Positions 43,540 to 52,825 of a stretch of 64,000 nucleotides of DNA are shown here, in pieces (the first letter of the stretch is position 1; each line of letters starts with the position of its first letter). The notes under the pieces were generated by a model, which saw nothing but the letters and a program-made list of their open reading frames with translations, was not told where the DNA came from and made no database searches. Location of the stretch: contig CALXPL010000003.1 in NCBI GenBank assembly GCA_944390275.1, positions 162,350 through 226,349 on the forward strand. The letters are read 5' to 3'. Origin of the DNA: an uncultured Alphaproteobacteria bacterium. GTDB lineage: Bacteria > Pseudomonadota > Alphaproteobacteria > RF32 > CAG-239. The translations under genes and the position numbers were made by a program.

Positions 43540-43947
43540 TTACAGCTTTAATATATGTATTATTGCTTCTTCTAAATCGTTATATTCTTCTAGCACTTCT
43601 TTATCATTTTTGTCAATGATTTGATATTCTTCTTTTGCTTTGTCATAAAGCAGGTAATCAAATTCATTCTCTCCCAAAATTATTCTTGTCTTGTTCGAAA
43701 AATCTCCGCTTCCGCGGTTGGCATTCACAATATCGTTAAAATTTCCTTGCTCCGGATAAATTCCATACAAGCGGCAACCTTCTCCTTGAAAACCGTTGCA
43801 CTCTTTTAAAAATTCCGCGTATGCTTGCGGTAAACCGCAATAATGAAGCCGCTCCAGTGCCTTGTTGGCATAAATGAGAAAGGACAGGTCGGGTAGTCTT
43901 TTGCTCTCGTTTTGTCGTTTGCTTAATCTTTGCGCTAATTCTTTCAT
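43540..43947 (-). CDS. SMI1/KNR4 (SUKH) family protein, probable immunity protein
   Basis: The motif GLPQAYAEFLKECNGF followed by a short strand region (RLYGIYPEQGNF) is the signature of the SMI1/KNR4/SUKH superfamily, whose bacterial members commonly neutralise polymorphic nuclease toxins. The protein is 135 residues with the acidic end typical of such proteins (YNDLEEAIIHIL). It overlaps the upstream HNH gene by four bases (ATGA), which supports a coupled toxin-immunity pair. Cellular partner assignment is inference. Confidence 0.7.
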   Translation of the reverse strand: MKELAQRLSKRQNESKRLPDLSFLIYANKALERLHYCGLPQAYAEFLKECNGFQGEGCRLYGIYPEQGNFNDIVNANRGSGDFSNKTRIILGENEFDYLLYDKAKEEYQIIDKNDKEVLEEYNDLEEAIIHILKL

Positions 43948-45728
43948 CGATTGAGACTTTCAAGAAAATCTTTATATATTACTGCCGGAAGTTTGTCTTT
44001 ATTTGTTTTGGCTTCTTCTTCTCGCTTTTTCGCTTGATATAGTGCGGCTATCAATTCTTGTATTTTTGCAACTTTGCGCGGGTTGTTTTTCGGATTTATC
44101 TGATATTTTTCTTGACGCTTTTGGATATAGGCTTGTTTTAATTCCTTAAATATTCGTGCTTTACGGTTATCCGCTTTTTGTCTTTGGGGGAGAGCTTCTT
44201 GCGAAATGTCTTGAATTATTGTCGCGTCCTCCGTTTTCTTTTTCTTGTTCGGTATTCTTTTTTTGGTTTTCTTTTCTGTATTTTGTTGCTCTTGTTGTTT
44301 TTGTTGTTGCTTCTTTTGTTTGCGGCTTTGTTTGTTGTTATATACAACTCCATTTTGCTTTTCCGTATCTATATCCGGCAACGGTTTGATGTTGCTTAAA
44401 TGTTCCGCTATCCATTTGTAATTGTTTTCCATAAGCCGCAAGGAGCGTTCGTCTTGGCTGTAATCATAATGAATTTGATAGTCTTGGCTAATTCCTCCCC
44501 AGAAAATAATATGCGGATTTTGCATGTATATACGCGCTTTGTATGCTTCTCTAAAGTTGCTTATTTCCGTCTTATCCAAGCTGTGCATTAAGCGATGATA
44601 GGGTTCATCAACCATTAAGCACAAGTTTTCAAAATGATTAACGTCTGCCAAATAGGTCGCTTCGCCTCCGTCCTTTACCGCTATTTTATGATGTACCGTA
44701 AAAGTCGGACCGCTTAACGGTTTACCTTTCTCATCTAAGAGAGCTATTTTTCCGTAATCTCCGCGATATTTTATAAATTCAAGCTGCTTGCTGCTTATCT
44801 TTTCGCTGATTTCTTCTTCAGGCGGTAATAGGTTGTCCTCTTTGTATTTTTCTAAAAGTAAAATCGCCTTTTGTTTATCAAAAACATCTATGTCGGTCGT
44901 TATGCCTTTCTTTTGCATCATTTCTATTAAGGCTTCGGTATATCTGTCATCTACTCTTATTCTCTTTAGGTATTGACGAAATTGAGGTTCGTTGTTGCGG
45001 ATAAAATCTTTTACAAAACTCCGTCTTGCTCCATTGAAAATTCGAACTTTCCCGTATTCATCCGCCGTATCCTTAAAGGCTCGATATAAGATATCCGCAT
45101 AGTCATAGGCGTTCATTTGCGGAATTAAATGCGGAGGGACTTTTTCTGCTTTCAACTGTTCCAACATCTGTTTCTCTATTTTGCGAAAACGCGGAAACTG
45201 CCGAAATTTGTTCCATGCCGGTGAACTGTCTAAATCATATTGCGGGTTGTCTAATTTTTCTTTATATGGTGAATTTATAAAAGCTAAATATGCTGAAGTC
45301 GATTTGCTCCGTCCGGGGATTTTTATCGGTTCATCTATCGTTCCGTAATAATCCATACGGATAATATGCTTCTCTTCTCGTGATAAGGGATAATATTTGA
45401 TGTTGTTCACATATTTTAATCCCCAGCCGCTTAAATATTCTTTTAATTCATTTCTGGCGGTTTCCCGCGTGTGCTCATTGTCGCTGTTGCTTCTTGATAA
45501 TAAATCTTTTATTAGCGTTTCATATTCTTTTTCTTGGCTTTCTATTGTGTTATCGACGGGGGTTGTTGCTTTTTCAATTTCAAGCGTGGCTTCTTGCTCG
45601 GTTTCTTGTATTTGCTTGCTGTCTTGCTCTTTTTGTTTCAGCGCATCCAGAATGGTTATGACGGGATTGACTTCCCCATCATCCCTCAAATATTCATAGG
45701 GGTCTGTGTAGTGTCTTTTACTTGCCAT
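43944..45728 (-). CDS. Large HNH-nuclease-domain protein, candidate toxin partner
   Basis: The protein has 594 residues. An HNH-type core is visible around residues 343-382: FTVHHKIAVKDGG, then NHFENLCLMVDEPYHRLMH, with His345-347, Asn368 and His378/382 as candidate active-site residues. The N-terminal 300 residues are charged and helical with no recognised domain, and the C-terminus (about 455-594) is a Lys/Gln-rich low-complexity tail. There is no signal peptide, so any export route is unclear. It overlaps the SUKH gene. No Shine-Dalgarno was seen. An HNH nuclease of mobile or defence origin is the alternative. Confidence 0.65.
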   Translation of the reverse strand: MASKRHYTDPYEYLRDDGEVNPVITILDALKQKEQDSKQIQETEQEATLEIEKATTPVDNTIESQEKEYETLIKDLLSRSNSDNEHTRETARNELKEYLSGWGLKYVNNIKYYPLSREEKHIIRMDYYGTIDEPIKIPGRSKSTSAYLAFINSPYKEKLDNPQYDLDSSPAWNKFRQFPRFRKIEKQMLEQLKAEKVPPHLIPQMNAYDYADILYRAFKDTADEYGKVRIFNGARRSFVKDFIRNNEPQFRQYLKRIRVDDRYTEALIEMMQKKGITTDIDVFDKQKAILLLEKYKEDNLLPPEEEISEKISSKQLEFIKYRGDYGKIALLDEKGKPLSGPTFTVHHKIAVKDGGEATYLADVNHFENLCLMVDEPYHRLMHSLDKTEISNFREAYKARIYMQNPHIIFWGGISQDYQIHYDYSQDERSLRLMENNYKWIAEHLSNIKPLPDIDTEKQNGVVYNNKQSRKQKKQQQKQQEQQNTEKKTKKRIPNKKKKTEDATIIQDISQEALPQRQKADNRKARIFKELKQAYIQKRQEKYQINPKNNPRKVAKIQELIAALYQAKKREEEAKTNKDKLPAVIYKDFLESLNR

Positions 45729-45860
45729 TCTGTCTTTTGATATTCTCTAAAATTTGTCTATACTCTTGTTGCTATTTCTTATAATTATTGGGGTCAGCTA
45801 TACCATCCCTTTTTTTATTTGTCTAGTCTTTTGTTAGTATTTTTTTAGATAATTTCGGGT

Positions 45861-46003
45861 ATGCTCTTCTTAATTGCTTGTGGGGAGTTTTTTTTAAGGC
45901 TAAAGCTCTTGTTTTAGCTGAAAATATTGAAAAAACTTATGTTCCGGTTGCGCCCTTGCCGAAACCTTTTTCCTCGGCTTGTAAGCGAATCGGGAAATTT
46001 TAG
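45861..46003 (+). pseudogene. Possible broken small exported-protein gene
   Basis: An ATG at 45861 encodes MLFLIACGEFF, then a run of eight T (45888-45895). One frame over, an open tail continues (KALVLAENIEKTYVPVAPLPKPF) to a TAG at 46001 with coding-like composition. Joining the two with a single-base change in the T-run gives a product of about 47 residues with a hydrophobic start. The homopolymer could be a phase-variable site, a decayed gene or chance. The rest of the 45729-46044 spacer shows nothing else. Confidence 0.25.
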
Positions 46004-46044
46004 GAATCAAAACTGTCTGAATTTTTTTTAAGGAGTCAAATCTT

Positions 46045-47133
46045 ATGTTGCTTGATGACAGAATTAATCAACTCGCTGAAAAAGTGCTTAAATATTCTCT
46101 TAATCTCAAAAAAGGCGAGCGTATCTATATTGAGACTTTTGGTAACTCGACACATGATATGCTGCGCGCTCTTATTAAAACGTCTGCCAAAATAGGGGCG
46201 GTGCCTTTCTATTATTTTAATGATGACAGCTATACTTGTGCTTTTCTCTCTCAAGCCAGTGAAGCTCAGATTAAAGCTCTCGGCGATATTCATCAGAACT
46301 TGATGGCTCAATGCGATGCTTATGTTGCCGTGCGCGGTAAAGATGATGTTTTTGCTCTCTCCGATATTTCCGATAAAAAACTGGCTCTCTACCGCAAACA
46401 TTATTTGCAACCCGTTCATTCGCAAACACGCGTTCCTCAAACCCGTTGGTGCGTCTTGCGCTATCCTAATACCGCTATGGCGGCTTTGTCCCGTATGTCT
46501 CTTAAACAATTTGAGGATTTTTATTTTGATGCCTGCTTAGTCGATTATAAAAAAATGGAAAAAGAACTCACCCCGCTTAAAAAACTTATGGATAAAACCG
46601 ATAAAGTCCGTATCATCGCTCCGGGGACAGATGTGTCTTTTTCGATTAAAAATATCGGCTCCGTTATTTGCTGCGGACATCGCAATATTCCCGATGGCGA
46701 AGTTTATACCGCTCCCGTGAAAAATTCGGTAAACGGTGTCGTCCAATTTAATACCGATACAACCTACAACGGTACGTTCTTTTCCAATATTCGTTTGGTC
46801 TTTCAAAACGGAAAAATTATTGAGGGGTCTTCTCTGGTTAATAATGATAAATTTCAAAAAATTCTTAATCAAGACGAGGGTGCTCGCTATCTCGGCGAAT
46901 TCTCTTTCGGGACGAATCCCTTTATTCAAAAACCTATCTTGGATATCTTGTTTGATGAAAAAATTAACGGTTCTTTTCATATGGCTATCGGTAACGCTTA
47001 TGATGAAACCGATAACGGTAATCGTTCCGCTATCCATTGGGATTTGGTGCAAATTCAAACTCCGCAAAACGGCGGCGGTGAAATTTGGTTCGATGGAAAA
47101 CTGGTGCGTAAAGACGGAAAAATTCTTCTTTAG
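46045..47133 (+). CDS. M29-family aminopeptidase (AmpS/AmpT type)
   Basis: The 362-residue protein matches thermophilic-type M29 metalloaminopeptidases. Supporting blocks are NLKKGERIYIE at the start, the middle PGTDVSFSIKN and NIPDGEVYTAPVKNSVNG (the conserved NIP-x-GE-x-x-x-P), then HMAIGNAYDET and the near-terminal His and Asp in SAIHWDLV. The Glu and His residues ligate two metal ions in the family. AAGGAG lies upstream of the ATG. It is followed by a small membrane-protein gene. Confidence 0.88.
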   Translation: MLLDDRINQLAEKVLKYSLNLKKGERIYIETFGNSTHDMLRALIKTSAKIGAVPFYYFNDDSYTCAFLSQASEAQIKALGDIHQNLMAQCDAYVAVRGKDDVFALSDISDKKLALYRKHYLQPVHSQTRVPQTRWCVLRYPNTAMAALSRMSLKQFEDFYFDACLVDYKKMEKELTPLKKLMDKTDKVRIIAPGTDVSFSIKNIGSVICCGHRNIPDGEVYTAPVKNSVNGVVQFNTDTTYNGTFFSNIRLVFQNGKIIEGSSLVNNDKFQKILNQDEGARYLGEFSFGTNPFIQKPILDILFDEKINGSFHMAIGNAYDETDNGNRSAIHWDLVQIQTPQNGGGEIWFDGKLVRKDGKILL

Positions 47134-47213
47134 CTTTTTTTGAGGGTTGAAATTTTTTTCTTAAGGTTTATCTTTAATTTTGAAAGGTTTTTCATTTTAT
47201 AAGGAGAATATTT

Positions 47214-47363
47214 ATGAAAACTTTGATATCTTTGATTGTTTTGGTCGGTATTATTTACGTCGGATGGTGGGCTTATAACAATTACTTCGCACCCGAAGAA
47301 GTCGCTGTTGTTGAAGAAGTTGTTTCCGTTGCTCCGGTCGCTCAACCGGCTGCTAACAATTAA
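47214..47363 (+). CDS. Small single-span membrane protein (49 residues)
   Basis: A strong AAGGAG ends seven bases before the ATG. The N-terminal helix (TLISLIVLVGIIYVGWWA) is followed by a short acidic and Val/Ala-rich tail (PEEVAVVEEVVSVAP). It is likely cotranscribed with the aminopeptidase gene 80 bases upstream and ends at a terminator. Function unknown. Confidence 0.65.
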   Translation: MKTLISLIVLVGIIYVGWWAYNNYFAPEEVAVVEEVVSVAPVAQPAANN

Positions 47364-47382
47364 TTATTCTGTTGTCTTGTCC

Positions 47383-47421
47383 AAAAAATAACACTGAATT
47401 TTTTTCAGTGTTATTTTTTTC
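47383..47421. terminator. Bidirectional terminator
   Basis: AAAAAATAACACTGAA / TTCAGTGTTATTTTTT hairpin between convergent genes. Confidence 0.88.
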
Positions 47422-47449
47422 TTCGTTTGCTGTTAAAAATGTTTGTTCT

Positions 47450-48019
47450 TTACGCTCGACCGGAATAAAGTGATAATTGTTCAATGTTTATGCCGGCTTG
47501 ATGTAATGCGGCTTCCCATTTTTGCTCATCTTTCGTGCGGAAAACCAATTCGGCTTGCGTTGGGGTTATTATCCAATCATTACTCATTATCTCTCTTTCT
47601 AATTGCTGTGGTCCCCAGCTCGAATATCCCAATGTAATGATGTTGTCTCGCGGACCGCTGCCTAAGGCGATGTCGTTTAATATGTCCAGAGAAGATGATA
47701 TGGCGATTTCTTTATCTATAACAACAGTGTCTTTTTTGATGTAGTCCGTACTGTGAATGACAAAGCCTCTTATTTTATCCAAGGGACCTCCGTTGTGGAC
47801 ATCTATTTGCCGACTGCCAAAATAAGGTGCTATCGGAAGCTGTGCCGCTAAATCGTCAAATGATATTTCAGGAAGTTTTTGATTGATGATGAAGCCCATT
47901 GCTCCCTCTTTGCTGTGGGTGCATATGTAAACAACGGTTTTTTGAAATTGCTCGCTTTCCATAAACGGTGAGGAAACTATGCATTTTCCGGTTAAGTTGT
48001 TGGCGTCTATTCTGTTCAT
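47450..48019 (-). CDS. yqgE: YqgE/AlgH family protein (UPF0301)
   Basis: The family signatures are present: LTGKCIVSSPFM near the start, VVYICTHSKEGAMGFIINQ, then PYFGSRQIDVHNGGP and a GYSSWGPQQLEREI block. At 189 residues the length is normal. The cytoplasmic function of the family is not settled. It is divergent from the DsbD-like gene, with about 80 bases between. Confidence 0.93.
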   Translation of the reverse strand: MNRIDANNLTGKCIVSSPFMESEQFQKTVVYICTHSKEGAMGFIINQKLPEISFDDLAAQLPIAPYFGSRQIDVHNGGPLDKIRGFVIHSTDYIKKDTVVIDKEIAISSSLDILNDIALGSGPRDNIITLGYSSWGPQQLEREIMSNDWIITPTQAELVFRTKDEQKWEAALHQAGINIEQLSLYSGRA

Positions 48020-48102
48020 CTTCTTTACTCACAATCTTCTGATTTTTTTCTTCCCGACTCTTGTATTCTAGCATAAAATAAATTATCTTAGAAGAGGTTT
48101 TT

Positions 48103-50832
48103 TTGCTTAATGTGAACGTTTTTGTTATGTTTGTTGCTTTTTGTCGTTGTTTTTGCTGCTTTTGCTTCCTTGCCGCTTGGGCTTTGACGGCAAAGGCCGA
48201 AGTCGTACCCGAAACAAAGGAGAATCCGAAATCTTCGATCTCTTTGCAGCTCCTACCCGAAGATGAGCCTTTGCCTCACCCTTCTTCTTTAAGTGAACAA
48301 ACCGAATCTATGCTCATTATCGGACGCTATTTTCATGAAAAATATCCCGGTAATCTTATTGATGGCGATATTTATGATGATGTTCGGCTCTTCTTTCCTG
48401 ATTTGAAAGGGCAGGATGTTATTGATCGTGCAATGCTTATTCGTGATGCCGTCAAATTCTATCGCTTTTTTTATCAAAAATACCAAGATTTTAAAAGCAA
48501 TATTCTCCTTCCTGAAGAACAACCTTTGATTCTTCCCGATAATCAATATGAAAAACCTTATACTCATGATTATATTGATTCTCCTGATTTGGTGGTCATT
48601 AATGATTTTACAAAAGTGGTCTCTTACAGCTCCGAAAAAAAAGATTTTGAAGCCTATGAAAAAAAATTAGAAGAAGATTATCAAGCGCGTAGCCTTGAAG
48701 ATAAATTTGCTCCTTTTAATCGTTTGCACGATATTTTTTCTAAGTTAGAACTGAAAAAATTTCTTTTCTATGGAAATCGCTATTCTGACCCGTTAACTCA
48801 AGGAAAAGGAAACGGTAATTGGGTGGAAATAAATGGTGCGAAAGTTCGTTTGGCTACGGAATTTTCCGCTTTGAACAACCTTCCTTCTTTACGCGCAATT
48901 GTCCATTTTTCTTTACCTCGCGGTACCTTTTTGCTCTTTAGCGGCGGAAATCGTCCCGAAATTTCTTTTTCCGGTGCGAATTTCGAAAATGCTCAAGTCT
49001 TTTATCCTCTTCCGCAACGTTTGCGTTTGAATAATCATTATGTTCTTGGTTATTCGGGAAATTTTGCCATTCCGGTACTTATCAACGTCCGTCAGCCTAT
49101 GCAAAATCTTGCTTTAACCGCGGAAGTAAAAGCTGAGCTATGTTTTGAAAATAATTGTCAATCTTATACTTTTTCTCCCGAAATTTCTTTAGAGGCGGGG
49201 TTTGGCTATGCTTCAACTTCCGATAATTTTCTTGTCCAATCTTTTAACTCTTTGCCGAAGAAAATGCTCCAAGATGTTGAAATCCATTCGCTTTCTGCCG
49301 GAAAAAATCATGACGGTCAAGACGAATTACGCTTGCGCTTGCTTACCGATTATAAGCCTTCCGAAATTGATGTCCTTTTTGATGATAATACTCTCTTCTT
49401 TGGTGAACCTCGCTTTACGGCTCATGACGGAAAAGTCGATATTTTTCTTCCCATTGAAGGAAAATCTCCTAAACTTCAGGAGAAAACTTTTGATTTTTGG
49501 CTCAAATTCGGTGAAGACAAGTTCCTCAAGTCTCGTATGAGCGTTGAGGAAATTCCTTGGTCTGATTTGTGGCAAATCTATTTGACACCGGCTTTGTTCT
49601 TGGCCGCTTTTGTCGGTGGTCTTCTTCTTAATTTTATGCCTTGTGTGTTTCCGGTTTTGGCTTTGAAATTTTTATCGGTTTACGGAAACAAAAAATCTTC
49701 ACGCAAGAATATACGCAAGAATTTTTTACTGGCGGCTGCCGGTATCTTTTGCGCTTTCTTTTTGTTGATACTTTTACTCTTGATTCTTAAATCTTGCGGT
49801 TATGCCTTGGGATGGGGAATGCAATTTCAAAACGGTGCTTTCTTGACGTTTATGCTCTTTGCTATGGCTCTCTTTGTTGCGCATATCCTCAATCTTGTTC
49901 CTTTATCAACACCGCTTTGGATCCAAAAATTAGGGGTTAAAAATAAGGGCGTTTTGCAAAATTGGATCGCCGGAATTCTAACCGTGGCTCTTGCTACTCC
50001 TTGTACCGCACCTTATTTGGCTACAGCCGTCGGTTTTGCTTTAACGACAACTCCTTGGGTAATGACGGCAGTCTTATTTACCGTCGCTTGCGGCTTGGCT
50101 TTCCCTTATTTCTTGTTTGCACTTTTTCCTTCTCTGATTCCCTCTTTACCGCGTTCCGGTAATTGGATGGAAAAAACTCGCTTGATTCTTTTGGTCATGA
50201 TGTTGGCGGCAATGGCGTGGCTTATTTGTATTCTGTCTGTGCAAATTTCTTTTGCGGCTTCCGTTCGCCTTGTTTCTTATCTCCTGCTTTTCTTCTTCTT
50301 GTTGGCGTGTCGTCAAAAAATTAAAGATAAACTTAAAAAAATGCATCTCTCTCCGCTTATTCGTGCCGAAACTTCAAAACTTGTCAGTCGAATCTTTTTC
50401 GCTTTGGTTGTTGTGTTGTTGGTCGTGGCGGCTTGGGATATGAATCATCAATTTAAAAATACTGAATCCCAACAGAATTCTCAAAATGTTTCGGATTCTC
50501 TTAATGAGGAAAAAATACAATCCTATCTCAATCAGGGAAAAAAAGTGTTGTTGGTGATTGATGCAAAGTGGTGTTTGACTTGCCATTATAATGATTTTAC
50601 CGTGTTCGAAAATCCCCTTATTGAAGAAACACTCAAGAATCGTGATGTCGTTTTAATGCGCGTCGATTGGACCCGCAATAATCAGAAAATTTTGGACTTT
50701 ATGTCTCGTTACGGTCGAAACGGGGTGCCTTTCTCCGTGCTCTTTACTCCCGATATTCGCGGCGGCGTCGTCCTGCCGGAAGTCTTAACTCCTGTGAAAT
50801 TACGCTCTTTTCTTACTTATTCCTCGAATTGA
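48103..50832 (+). CDS. DsbD/ScsB-like thiol:disulfide interchange protein
   Basis: This 909-residue protein moves reducing equivalents from the cytoplasm to periplasmic thiols. After a Cys-rich signal segment and an N-terminal region of unknown fold (about residues 40-230), a beta-rich domain is followed by eight or so membrane helices with the paired redox cysteines in NFMPCVFPVLALK and TPCTAPYLATAVG. The C-terminus is a thioredoxin domain with active site AKWCLTCH. The layout fits ScsB-type DsbD relatives. The start is a TTG at 48103, the only candidate spaced correctly from GAAGAGG; the first in-frame ATG at 48127 has no such site. No partner gene such as scsC is adjacent. Confidence 0.85.
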   Translation: MLNVNVFVMFVAFCRCFCCFCFLAAWALTAKAEVVPETKENPKSSISLQLLPEDEPLPHPSSLSEQTESMLIIGRYFHEKYPGNLIDGDIYDDVRLFFPDLKGQDVIDRAMLIRDAVKFYRFFYQKYQDFKSNILLPEEQPLILPDNQYEKPYTHDYIDSPDLVVINDFTKVVSYSSEKKDFEAYEKKLEEDYQARSLEDKFAPFNRLHDIFSKLELKKFLFYGNRYSDPLTQGKGNGNWVEINGAKVRLATEFSALNNLPSLRAIVHFSLPRGTFLLFSGGNRPEISFSGANFENAQVFYPLPQRLRLNNHYVLGYSGNFAIPVLINVRQPMQNLALTAEVKAELCFENNCQSYTFSPEISLEAGFGYASTSDNFLVQSFNSLPKKMLQDVEIHSLSAGKNHDGQDELRLRLLTDYKPSEIDVLFDDNTLFFGEPRFTAHDGKVDIFLPIEGKSPKLQEKTFDFWLKFGEDKFLKSRMSVEEIPWSDLWQIYLTPALFLAAFVGGLLLNFMPCVFPVLALKFLSVYGNKKSSRKNIRKNFLLAAAGIFCAFFLLILLLLILKSCGYALGWGMQFQNGAFLTFMLFAMALFVAHILNLVPLSTPLWIQKLGVKNKGVLQNWIAGILTVALATPCTAPYLATAVGFALTTTPWVMTAVLFTVACGLAFPYFLFALFPSLIPSLPRSGNWMEKTRLILLVMMLAAMAWLICILSVQISFAASVRLVSYLLLFFFLLACRQKIKDKLKKMHLSPLIRAETSKLVSRIFFALVVVLLVVAAWDMNHQFKNTESQQNSQNVSDSLNEEKIQSYLNQGKKVLLVIDAKWCLTCHYNDFTVFENPLIEETLKNRDVVLMRVDWTRNNQKILDFMSRYGRNGVPFSVLFTPDIRGGVVLPEVLTPVKLRSFLTYSSN

Positions 50833-50874
50833 ATTTACCTAAGTTTCTTCTGAAAAAGTTTTTTTGATATTTTA

Positions 50875-50910
50875 TTAACAGATTGTTTATTTTCTTAATA
50901 AAATAGTTAA
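50875..50910 (+). promoter_or_regulatory. Cluster of CtrA-type half sites upstream of ctrA
   Basis: TTAA half sites at 50875, 50895 and 50907 lie 70-100 bases before the ctrA start. The last two are spaced by eight bases; the Caulobacter consensus is TTAA-N7-TTAA, so this is near but not exact. Autoregulation by CtrA is known in Caulobacter; here it is inferred. Confidence 0.35.
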
Positions 50911-50975
50911 CAAATTTATATTTCCAGAATATAGTGTCCTTATCATGTTGTTTATTTTTGAAGGAGCTGAATATT

Positions 50976-51677
50976 ATGCGGGTTTTGCTTGTTGATGACG
51001 ATTATGCCGTATCGCAAAGTATCGAAACAATGCTCAAAAAAGAAGGTATGATTGTGGATACCACTGATTTGGGTGAAGATGGTTTGGAAATCGGTAAATT
51101 ATACGATTATGATATCATTATTTTAGACTTGATGCTGCCGGATATGAATGGTTATGAAGTCTTGAAAAATCTTCGTAGCGCAAAGGTTAATACTCCCGTT
51201 CTTATTTTGTCCGGTTTGACCGAACCTGATAAAAAAGTTAAAGGTTTGGGTTATGGGGCTGATGACTATTTAACAAAGCCTTTTGATAAATCTGAACTCT
51301 TGGCTCGTATCCAAGCTGTCGTCAGACGCTCTAAAGGTCATTCTAATTCGATTATTCGTACCGGTAATGTTGAAGTTAATCTTGATACGCAAACCGTTAC
51401 CGTGGGAAATAAAACGCTTCATTTGACCGGTAAAGAATATGGTATTATGGAACTCTTGTCTTTGCGCAAAGGTTCTACTCTCAATAAAGACCAATTTTTG
51501 AATCATCTTTACGGCGGAATTGATGAACCGGAACTTAAAATTATTGATGTCTTTATTTGTAAATTAAGAAAAAAACTTGAAAAGGCTTCCGGCGGTAAAA
51601 ATTATATTGAAACCGTGTGGGGTAGGGGTTATGTGTTGCGTGATCCCGATGAAGTCAAAAATGCTTCCTTAAAGTAA
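50976..51677 (+). CDS. ctrA: Cell-cycle response regulator CtrA
   Basis: CtrA controls replication, division and motility genes in alphaproteobacteria and is phosphorylated through CckA and ChpT. The start at 50976 has AAGGAG nine bases upstream. [20 protein letters not shown] is a textbook CtrA start; the acceptor Asp51 lies in [14 protein letters not shown], and the OmpR-type winged helix has [17 protein letters not shown] and [14 protein letters not shown]. At 233 residues it matches the family. The gene is monocistronic with a terminator downstream and TTAA sites upstream. Confidence 0.97.
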   Translation: MRVLLVDDDYAVSQSIETMLKKEGMIVDTTDLGEDGLEIGKLYDYDIIILDLMLPDMNGYEVLKNLRSAKVNTPVLILSGLTEPDKKVKGLGYGADDYLTKPFDKSELLARIQAVVRRSKGHSNSIIRTGNVEVNLDTQTVTVGNKTLHLTGKEYGIMELLSLRKGSTLNKDQFLNHLYGGIDEPELKIIDVFICKLRKKLEKASGGKNYIETVWGRGYVLRDPDEVKNASLK

Positions 51678-51690
51678 TTAAAGTGTTTGT

Positions 51691-51724
51691 AAAGGAGAAA
51701 GTTTTTATCTTTCTCCTCTTTTGA
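51691..51724 (+). terminator. Terminator of ctrA
   Basis: AAAGGAGAAAG / CTTTCTCCTCTTT stem, with T-rich end. Confidence 0.8.
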
Positions 51725-51763
51725 TAAAATGCGGATATATGTTGGAAAGTTTTTTTTATAAAA

Positions 51764-51810
51764 AAACACTTCCCTTTTTTGCTTTTTAGGCGGGAAGTGT
51801 TTCTTTTTTT
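51764..51810. terminator. Second hairpin terminator between ctrA and the convergent small gene
   Basis: AAACACTTCCC / GGGAAGTGTTT arms with A- and T-runs on either side; it mainly serves the minus-strand gene at 51850. Confidence 0.75.
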
Positions 51811-51849
51811 ACTGTTCGGAACCTAATTTGATAAACGATTGTGCTATCG

Positions 51850-52059
51850 TTATTTTTCTGATTCCGAGTTGACCTTTTCATTGACAGCTTTTGTTATGAA
51901 CCAGATTTTTTCTGCACAGCACTTTTTTATGTAGCCATGATGTTCTAACCATTCAACATTTTCTTGTCCATGCTCTGTTTCAAAATCGGCACAACTACCA
52001 CTCTGTTTTGCAGCTGCATATTGTAATGCTTTTTGCAAATTTTCATGTAAATTTTCCAT
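51850..52059 (-). CDS. Hypothetical small protein, 69 residues
   Basis: This soluble protein has three cysteines (GSCADF, KKCCAEK), and an EWLEHHGYIK segment that looks like part of a helix-turn-helix wing. There is no Shine-Dalgarno; the leader has TATTATTAACTT about 30 bases upstream, as in three other genes here. A terminator closes it. Function unknown. Confidence 0.55.
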   Translation of the reverse strand: MENLHENLQKALQYAAAKQSGSCADFETEHGQENVEWLEHHGYIKKCCAEKIWFITKAVNEKVNSESEK

Positions 52060-52158
52060 AATAATTTGGGATTAAGTTAATAATAGCGTTAATAAGACTC
52101 GTTATGAACGCGATTATAGTTATTTTATTCTTTTTTGCAAAAACTTTTTTTAATCTAA

Positions 52159-52803
52159 TCAGAACTTTTTTTTGTCTTTTAAATTATCATAACGTTTGTG
52201 GATGCATTGTATAGCCGTTTTGTGCACGCCGCTCGTGATTTTGTAGTATATATGTCGGCCATCACGGCGGGATTCAACAAAGCCGTCTTCCTTTAACCTT
52301 TTTAAATATTGTGAGGTCTTTAATTGCTCTATGCTCGTGCCTTTGATGATTTCACTGACGTTGCTTTCTCCCTTTAATACCAGATATTCCAGTATTCTCA
52401 TCTTGTCATAATTGGCAAATAATTTGATACGGTTGGCGACCATCGTCGTATAATCTCGCGGAAGTATTGCTTTGACACCGTCTTCTAAATAAAAATAACT
52501 GTCTGTCATGTAGCCGAATAATTTGCGTATGCAGGTAAATATACTTGCCGGATATTCTTCATAAATGTCATAATATATGAATATCCCGCGACGTTGGGTC
52601 TTGACTAAATTCGCTTCCCTCAGCTTCTTTAAACTTTGCGAAACGATAACTTGTTCTTCTCCTAATGCCTTGGTAATGTTCGAAACCGAGGAACTCCCAT
52701 AAACATCAATATATTCCAATATTCTCAAGCGCAACGGATGGCTTAAGTAACTTATGCCTTTTACTGCTTTTTTCATTATCTCCGTTGGTAGTTGCTCTTC
52801 CAT
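52159..52803 (-). CDS. Transcriptional regulator with two ArsR-type winged helices
   Basis: Two ArsR/SmtB-like winged-helix units lie in tandem. The first is residues about 12-80 (LSHPLRLRILEYI, VIVSQSLKKLREANLV, RRGIFIYYDI) and the second about 125-195 (ANYDKMRILEYLV, KTSQYLKRLKEDGFV, RDGRHIYYKI). Most ArsR proteins have one unit and dimerise; this looks like a fused pseudo-dimer. The metal-binding ELCVCDL motif is absent from both. It is last in a three-gene operon with a lipoprotein and a helical protein, 22 bases downstream of the lipoprotein gene. Confidence 0.8.
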   Translation of the reverse strand: MEEQLPTEIMKKAVKGISYLSHPLRLRILEYIDVYGSSSVSNITKALGEEQVIVSQSLKKLREANLVKTQRRGIFIYYDIYEEYPASIFTCIRKLFGYMTDSYFYLEDGVKAILPRDYTTMVANRIKLFANYDKMRILEYLVLKGESNVSEIIKGTSIEQLKTSQYLKRLKEDGFVESRRDGRHIYYKITSGVHKTAIQCIHKRYDNLKDKKKF

Positions 52804-52825
52804 CCGTTGCTCCTGCTTCTTGTGG

